Shown in pieces: positions 58,062 through 64,000 of a DNA stretch of 64,000 nucleotides (position 1 is the first letter of the stretch; each line of letters begins with the position of its first letter). The DNA is from Buddleja alternifolia. Its lineage: Eukaryota > Streptophyta > Magnoliopsida > Lamiales > Scrophulariaceae. Under the pieces are notes generated by a model, which worked only from the letters and a program-made list of their open reading frames with translations, was not told where the DNA came from and made no database searches. The translations under genes were made by a program, and so were the position numbers. The stretch covers positions 24,864,591 to 24,928,590 of the forward strand of contig CM033393.1 in the NCBI GenBank assembly GCA_019426215.1, in the 5' to 3' direction.

Positions 58062-59044
58062 ATGGCACCCAAATCTTCAAAATCTGCTGCTGGAAAATCT
58101 TCGAAATCAGAGAAACCAGTCACTGTTAACGCCAGATTTCTTGTTAACTGGGACTACTTGATAACTAAAACTTCCCTCTAAGGACTATTCTTCCACTCGT
58201 CCAAGAGTCTGGTTTATGTGATATGATAACTGCCGTTTTTAACATCCATGAGAAAGAAACCCTCTTCTTCTTCCAGAATGCAAAAATCTCCGACGATGGA
58301 AACTCCATTTCCTGTGTCTTTCCCTTTGCCCGTGAGACCTTCGTCCTCACTCCTTCTCTTATTTCATCTTTACTAAATTTGCCAAATGATGGTGGCGAAG
58401 TTGAGAATGTTACTCTTGGTGATGCTACCAAAGTCTGAGCGTTAATCAAGAAGGATGAAGTTGAAGCTGCCTACGAACCCAACTTCAAGAAGAATGACAT
58501 GAAGGGCGAATATGTCATTCTTGCGGACATATGCGCAAAGATGATCGAATGCAGAAAGGGAAGCTTCGATAAGATCTCAAATGTTCAATACAAGATAATG
58601 GTATCCATTCTGACCAAATTAAAGATTAATTGGTCGCTTTACGTTTTTAATCGCTTTAAGGCAGCGATGGCCAAGTCAGTAAATCCCAAGCCTTACGGGA
58701 TTGTGCTAAGTCATATTCTAAGCGCTAGCGGTTTCATCAACACCGCTGGAAAGAAAGTCCCAACGCTTAAGTTCTATGGGAAGAAGATGATCAGTGAGCT
58801 GCTCAAGCCGAGGCGACGTGGCAGTACAGCAGTTCCCAAAGAAGAGCATGAGCAACTTCTTGCCGAAGGAGTTGTTCGCAGCGATGATGAAGAGCAAGCG
58901 TCTTCATCTACATTATCATCCTCATCTGAAGAAGTTGTGGTGGTTAAACGACCAAAACGAAAGATCGCTGTGAAGGTTGCTGAGCCAGCCAAGCTAGCAA
59001 AGAAACAGAAGTCGAAGCCTAAGAAGAAACAGCGTTCAACATGA
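58062..59044 (+). pseudogene. Extra ORF region, part 1 (putative plant transposon protein-like)
   Basis: From an ATG at 58062 the readings MAPKSSKSAAGKSSKSEKPV, then (shifted frame, 58223-58438) ISCVFPFARETFVLTPSLIS, and 58499-59044 (ECRKGSFDKISNVQYKIMVS, later LKPRRRGSTAVPKEEHEQ and a basic-acidic tail) belong together: stops at 58180-58182 and 58436-58438 break it. The pattern (N-terminal basic segment, FPFARETFxLTPxLI-like motif, Lys/Ser-rich tail) resembles the putative plant transposon protein domain found in many plant retroelements. The role is unknown. Confidence 0.5.
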
Positions 59045-59147
59045 CAGAATTTGACGAGAAGCGTTTCAACTTTACTGGCCATTCTGAAGAGTTCTTTTAT
59101 CCATTGCGTCATAATAAGATCGTCATCAAGAATCCCCATATGGGTGA

Positions 59148-61321
59148 TTGCTCAAAGAATCCAGACGAAGAAATCTCAACAGAATCGGGTACTCCGCTGA
59201 CCCCAAAGTTGTTCACTCTCCTCAGAATGCTCTATCCTCTAAACCTCTCAGATTATGGAAAGGAAAAGGACCAGTTGTTGCTGAACATCCCAATCCTATT
59301 AATTTTTGGATAGAAGCTAAAGTCCGTGAATATCTTGCAAGACTATGGGCTGAGGATTATGATGAAGAACTGGAACGCTTTGAAAAGTTTATTGCAGCTA
59401 GAAAAGAATAGAAGAAAGATGATAAACTTGGTAAGCGATGGATGATGGATACTGCAAAATGGGCTGAAGAGTTCGTGTTGCGTTTTTACACGTTAAAAGA
59501 GCTTGTGAAGTATCCATTCCTGTTTCAGTTTGGAATAGATTACAGACGTAGAGGCTTTGCCGTGTTTCTACTTCAGCAACGCCAGAATCTGGTAGGCAAT
59601 ATTAGCGCTTTGCCTTATTACCGGCAATGGATAGAACGCTATATTCGACAGCACCTTAGCTTAATCGATCAGGGAGGACTCTACATTTATCATCCAACTC
59701 AGAACTTTGTTCAGCGCATCCTTCCTAACCTCAATGAAGATGTTTTTTCTAGTAAGCAACCAATTCTGCCAGGGCAAAGTGAAGTCCCTTTGAGCCTTGA
59801 CAATGACCATGCTGACCTTGCTGAATTTTACCATGAGCACCGAGCGATAATTAAAAATGCTCAGTCGTTGGATATTTCAATCACTCCGCATTTCGATCCT
59901 GGTCTTAGTGACTTCAAAGGATACAACTTGCTTCCCGTCCTATTTTGTGAACAGAACATACAACTGGCCAAGATGATATCGCTTATTCGGCCAATGGATC
60001 AAGAAGCTGCCAGAGCGCTAATTCCATTTATTTTGGACTTCTACAACTCTTACATTTTAGGAGTTGATCTGCCGAAGGATGTGCAATTTGCACTCAGCAC
60101 TAAAGAGCGCAAAGACGCTATATTCTATATCCCGCAGACCAACCTGATCAGTCCAAGGCACGTTATGGAAGCGATTGGCCCACTCTGGGTCATTGCCATT
60201 AAAGCCCCTTCTCCAATCCAAACTATTGAAATAGAAGATTCTCCTACTGTAGAAACCGCTCAAATACTCGAGGCTTCTTTGCCAGATCTTTCAAGCGCTC
60301 CAATAGTCGAGTCCTCTTTAGCGCTTGCAGATCCATCTTGGATCAAGTGATTGAAGAAGTTCAGGAAGTCCTTGATGAGCGTGAAGAGCCTCTTGTAAGA
60401 GACAAATCTAAAGGCAAAGCTCCAGTTTCCAGCTCATATGGTCCTGAGCGTTCCTCCTCAGACTCGGAATCTGACTCAGAAAGTGATCCAGAGGCAAGAG
60501 ATTTCAAGAAAGTCGTTCGCAATTCTCTTAGCGATCTAACAGGCTCTTGTTCTCGCTTAGAAGAGCGCAGCAACTCAATGCTTCATAACGTGGAAAGATT
60601 GCTCAAGGCTGACATGAGTCACGCAAACAAGCTTTCAGTCACTATGATGAATAGTATCGCTCCCCTGATCAACGAGCTTTCTGATGACTTCAACAGAAAA
60701 CTTGCCCAAAATGCATCCGCTGATACTGAGCGCCATAATTCTTCCAATATGGCCTCTGAGAGTATCGCTGAGCAAGTAGCTCTCTTAATAGATGAAGCCA
60801 AGCTTCTCCGTCGGGACATCGCTGAATTAAAGACCTCCCTTGATGATGCCAAGAAGAGGAAAGATCTGAAAGAAAAGTCCCAGTCCAAGGCTATCTCTAA
60901 GACAGACAACAAACACTGGCGATCTATGTTCGAGGAGATAGTGAGCATAAAGAAAATGCTTACTAAGAAGCGAAAGCCTAGATATTATCAAGACAAGCAC
61001 TTACTCCCAGACTTGGACGTTGAGTTTTTAGAGAGTATGGATTTTCACCCATATGCCGGACCGCTTAGAAGACCTATCAACTGGAAATCCACCAATGATC
61101 GAAGACAAGACATTTATCATGACTTGATCCGAGAACATGGAATCCCTCCGAAGGTTTGGGTGGAAAGGTTGTTGGAACTGGAAGAAAGCGCTAGACGCAG
61201 AAGACATGACTACAATGAAGTCCAGCATACAACTATGATAGATGTTGATAGACTTCTACTGGATTTAGTGTCTGAAATCTATCATGAAGTAGAAGCAAAT
61301 AAGAAGCCACAGAAAAGATGA
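59148..61321 (+). pseudogene. Extra ORF region, part 2 (env-like position, coiled coil)
   Basis: Readings 59148-59411 (PINFWIEAKVREYLARLWAE), 59442-60350 (EFVLRFYTLKELVKYPFLFQ, FGIDYRRRGFAVFLLQQRQN) and 60338-61321 (GSCSRLEERSNSMLHNVERL; AEQVALLIDEAKLLRRDIAE) follow each other in one direction. The last part is a long helical, coiled-coil-like segment. The 60338 start is a TTG, and the two readings overlap around 60338-60350, which suggests one original ORF broken by a frameshift. The ORF before LTRs of Sirevirus-type elements has been called env-like. I see no convincing signal peptide or transmembrane segment here. Confidence 0.55.
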
Positions 61322-61564
61322 ATGATTATGTTGTTTTATATATTTCTATTTGTCGCTTTAAAGTACTTTCTCTCAATTGTAAATCATGTATGCTTAATTA
61401 TTCCATATGAATGAATGATTTATCGCTGAAACATCTTGTTGAGGCTAATCTAACATTTGCTAACTTTACTAACCTTTCAAACGCTAACTTATAATTATTT
61501 TTGGAGTTTTCTTTGAACTCTTAATCTATAAAAGAGTTATAAGAGTTAAGGTCTTGACATCATC

Positions 61565-61579
61565 AAAAAGGGGGGAAAT
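61565..61579 (+). other. Sirevirus polypurine tract
   Basis: aaaaaggggggaaat lies directly before the LTR start TGTTAGGAATTTC at 61580. Position and composition are those of the plus-strand primer for LTR elements. Confidence 0.85.
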
Positions 61580-62056
61580 TGTTAGGAATTTCATGTTAGA
61601 TGTTTTGATGATGACAAGATAGGATTTTATGTTAGACCCCAAATATAATGTAAGTTTTTGCCTTCATAGATCAATTATATAAGCGTTTGAAAGTATGTAA
61701 GTTTGATTAGGCTTGTAATTTTATCTTTATAGATTTTAGACTAAGTATTAGATATGGAAACGCTAATAGAATTCTAGGTGAGTCTATTAGAGATAAAGTT
61801 GAAGATCAAGGTCTTAAGTCAAATGAAGATGAAGATTTGTTCTTAGCGTCCGTCAAATGCTAAAGAACTATTTTAGGATTTATGGATTAAGTGCTCAAAA
61901 CACTCCAGCGATCAATATCAGATTCACCTGAAATAAATCCTCAAGTCATGAAGGACTTAAATGCAATCATTTAACGGACATTTATTTCCAACGGGAAATA
62001 AATTTAAATGCATTAAATGTCTGATAAGTGCATTAAATGTGATAAGCTATTATGAC
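61580..62056 (+). repeat. Sirevirus 3' LTR, truncated after 477 bp
   Basis: Matches the first 477 bp of the 50506 LTR closely, with scattered substitutions, and stops at gctattatgac (62056), where unrelated Athila-type LTR sequence begins. The rest of the LTR and its right flank are lost. Confidence 0.88.
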
Positions 62057-62966
62057 CTGAAATCCTACTTGTTTCTCCACCATTCATCACCATTCTTCAT
62101 CACTCTTGGAGGGGAAAACTAGAGGAAGGAAAAGAGCTTGGGGATTGAAGGCTCAACTTCAAGATCCATCATCATTCACCATTTAGGGAGTTTTTAAGAG
62201 CTTTTCATTTCATTTATGTCTATGAATATTCCTCTTATGTCTTTTATGATTTCAATTATGAACTAAATTCGTAAGACTAGGGCTATGTAAGACCAAATTG
62301 TGATATATGCTTACAATAGATGATTGTTGAGGTTGTTCTTATATTGTTATGTCATGTGAATTGTGTTTTTGTCTATCTTGTATATACTTGATCACTATAT
62401 GTTAGAATCTTATGCCTAGGTTAATATTTCAAGAGAAAATTGACTTAGGGTGCAAGAAATTCACATCATGACCCGCAACTAATGAGGAATTGCCCTAGAC
62501 ATAGGTAAAGATTCCCGGATGAAGTCGTTCGATTCAAATCGAGTGAACTCTAGTACATTAATGCATGTTTAGTGGTTAGATTTCCGGATAGGGATATTTG
62601 GGAAATCACGATCTAAGTATAGGAGTTTATACGCGAGACATCGGTTATTCTCTACCTTAGGAGTTTTCACCATAACAATATAAGAGTAATTCTACAACAA
62701 GAGCCTTTATAAGTATATTTGATCAATTTGGACCTAGCATGTGCCTTAGTCTCCCTTTATAATTGGTTTTAATTCATTTGCATAACCTTGTTCTTATTGT
62801 ACACGTTTTTACATTTAAGTTACTTTTATTGTAGTTGTTTTTTGTATAAAATCATAAACTAGAATTCAAGTCTCCGTGGTTCGACAACCCGGACTTTTCG
62901 TCCACACTTATTACTACACACGACTAGTGCACTTGCTATCATAGCACGTTAGCTTTTAGCGTGTCA
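62057..62966 (+). repeat. Athila-type Ty3/gypsy 5' LTR (3' part)
   Basis: The segment contains a leader-like region, tcttgtatatacttgatcac near 62378, and ends GCGTGTCA at about 62966, a few bases before the primer-binding site. The 5' end is not visible because the boundary is the junction with the truncated Sirevirus LTR. The gag ORF downstream confirms the orientation. Confidence 0.75.
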
Positions 62967-62972
62967 AGTTTT

Positions 62973-62990
62973 TGGCGCCGTTGCCGGGGA
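62973..62990 (+). other. Athila-type primer-binding site
   Basis: tggcgccgttgccgggga follows the LTR end and is the primer-binding site usual in Athila-type elements, with a tRNA-Asp-like primer. It fixes the boundary of the LTR and internal region. Confidence 0.85.
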
Positions 62991-63127
62991 CTCTTTCATT
63001 TTAGTTTTTGATTTTTTTTGTTTAAATTTTCATAATTCTTAATTTTTCGTTTATTTCTAACCTTTCTTTTATTTTATTAATCTAATTTTTTTTCTTGTGT
63101 TTATTTGTTAGGTGTAATTTGTGGTGC

Positions 63128-64000
63128 ATGACCCGCTCTTCTAACGAGCCCCTATACAATTTTGAGCCGGAGATAGAGCGTGTTCTTTGATCTAGTAGAC
63201 AAGCTCGAGAAATGGCCGACAATCTAAATCCAAATGGAAATTTTCCCGACATAAATCTTCCGAAAAACAGGGAATGGCTGCAAAATCTTTTCCAAGCTAT
63301 GCAACCGGCACCTCCTCAAAGACTTCCATCGGTCCGGGAAAGTCTACCTCCAAGGGTCCACACCATACCGGGGCCCGTAGTCTTTCCAAATTTCTTTGCA
63401 CCAAATTATCACATTCCGTCACACATCTTTAGCATGGTGCAAAGCGAACCCTTCTATGGAGAGCCCCATGAATCACCTCATGAGCATTTGGAGACTTTAG
63501 ACGATACTCTCATGACTACCCAATTTCATCCACGGGATCTCGATGCAATTCATCTAAGAGTCTTCCACTTCTCATTAAAGGAAAGGGCGACCATGTGGTA
63601 CAAATCTCTACCACCCCAATCCATCACAACATGGGGACAATTGGTCGATGCCTTTTTGAGTAAATTCTTTCCACCCTCAAAAATCAACGAGCTAAGGACC
63701 AACATTAAGGAGTTTAAGCAGGGGAATCATGAGTCCTTAGCCGAGGCATGGGCTAGATATAAAAACATGCTCTGAAAATGTCCGGATCACAACCTAAGAT
63801 TGAGCGAGCAAGTATTACGATTCCATGATGGAGTCCATTCGCGCATCCGAAATAGGCTCAATGCCGGCGCCGGTGGTGATCTCCTTGGGCTCGATTGCCA
63901 AAGTGTGTGGGACAAGATTGAGCAATTAGCCCGGGAAGATGAGCTCTATCCCGATGATGAAGAGATCACACCCACTAAAAAAATTGCTCGTGTTCAAGAG
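63128..64000 (+). pseudogene. Athila-type gag, partial and broken
   Basis: From an ATG at 63128 the reading begins MTRSSNEPLYNFEPEIERVL, a typical Athila gag start, then meets TGA at 63188-63190. It continues from ATG 63212 with NYHIPSHIFSMVQSEPFYGE, then FHFSLKERATMWYKSLPPQS and INELRTNIKEFKQGNHESLA, a retrotransposon gag domain, to TGA at 63773-63775, and resumes in the same frame (KCPDHNLRLSEQVLRFHDGV) to the window end. Two in-frame stops make it non-functional here. Confidence 0.87.

Noticed and set aside
1..64000. tRNA, rRNA or organelle-derived genes
   Set aside because: I saw primer-binding sites that resemble tRNA ends, but no cloverleaf with both arms and no rRNA or organelle gene sequence.

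Overview
This window looks like repeat-rich nuclear DNA of a flowering plant, most likely a eudicot. Two intact, intron-containing plant housekeeping genes sit among nested transposable elements: Ty1/copia (including a Sirevirus-type element), Ty3/gypsy (Tat-like, Tekay-like, Athila-like), hAT, Mutator-like and PIF/Harbinger-like elements, plus LINE remnants. I cannot name the species.

Layout. 1-5.2 kb: a broken plant mobile domain (PMD) gene on the minus strand, followed by what looks like the plus-strand 3' LTR of a Tat-type Ty3/gypsy element; that LTR carries a 785-bp hAT insertion. 5.8-9.8 kb: intact four-exon gene for mitochondrial ribosomal protein uL15. 10.6-15.3 kb: a decayed Sirevirus-like LTR, a copia LTR of about 2.26 kb and a LINE ORF1 fragment. 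15.86-18.39 kb: intact seven-exon eIF6 gene encoding 245 residues. 18.8-21.8 kb: a 3.0-kb solo LTR with a perfect 5-bp target-site duplication (TSD). 21.8-28.3 kb: two MITE-like elements, an RNase H fragment and several LTR relics.

28.3-38.3 kb: a copia element on the minus strand (Copia-1), heavily mutated, with an hAT-like element nested just upstream of gag. 38.9-39.7 kb: a Mutator-like element with long terminal inverted repeats (TIRs). 40.0-47.7 kb: a WRN-type 3'-5' exonuclease gene relic split by a second minus-strand copia element (Copia-2). 47.8-49.9 kb: a PIF/Harbinger-like element that carries a piece of a histone H3 gene and is itself interrupted by a hAT element.

50.5-62.1 kb: a Sirevirus-type plus-strand element with an unusual composition: 5' LTR, then a broken two-domain B3 transcription-factor-like gene, then a deleted gag-pol, then about 3.3 kb of extra ORFs, then a 3' LTR cut off after 477 bp. 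The B3 gene is interrupted by a 640-bp solo LTR whose promoter region contains perfectly spaced heat-shock elements. 62.1-64 kb: Athila-type LTR, primer-binding site and gag, running off the window.

Only the uL15m and eIF6 genes look functional. The other protein-coding stretches are retroelement ORFs or gene relics with stops, frameshifts or insertions. The most informative biology is in the element-gene interactions: gene capture (H3 fragment, PMD, possibly B3), gene splitting (exonuclease, B3) and a potentially heat-responsive LTR.
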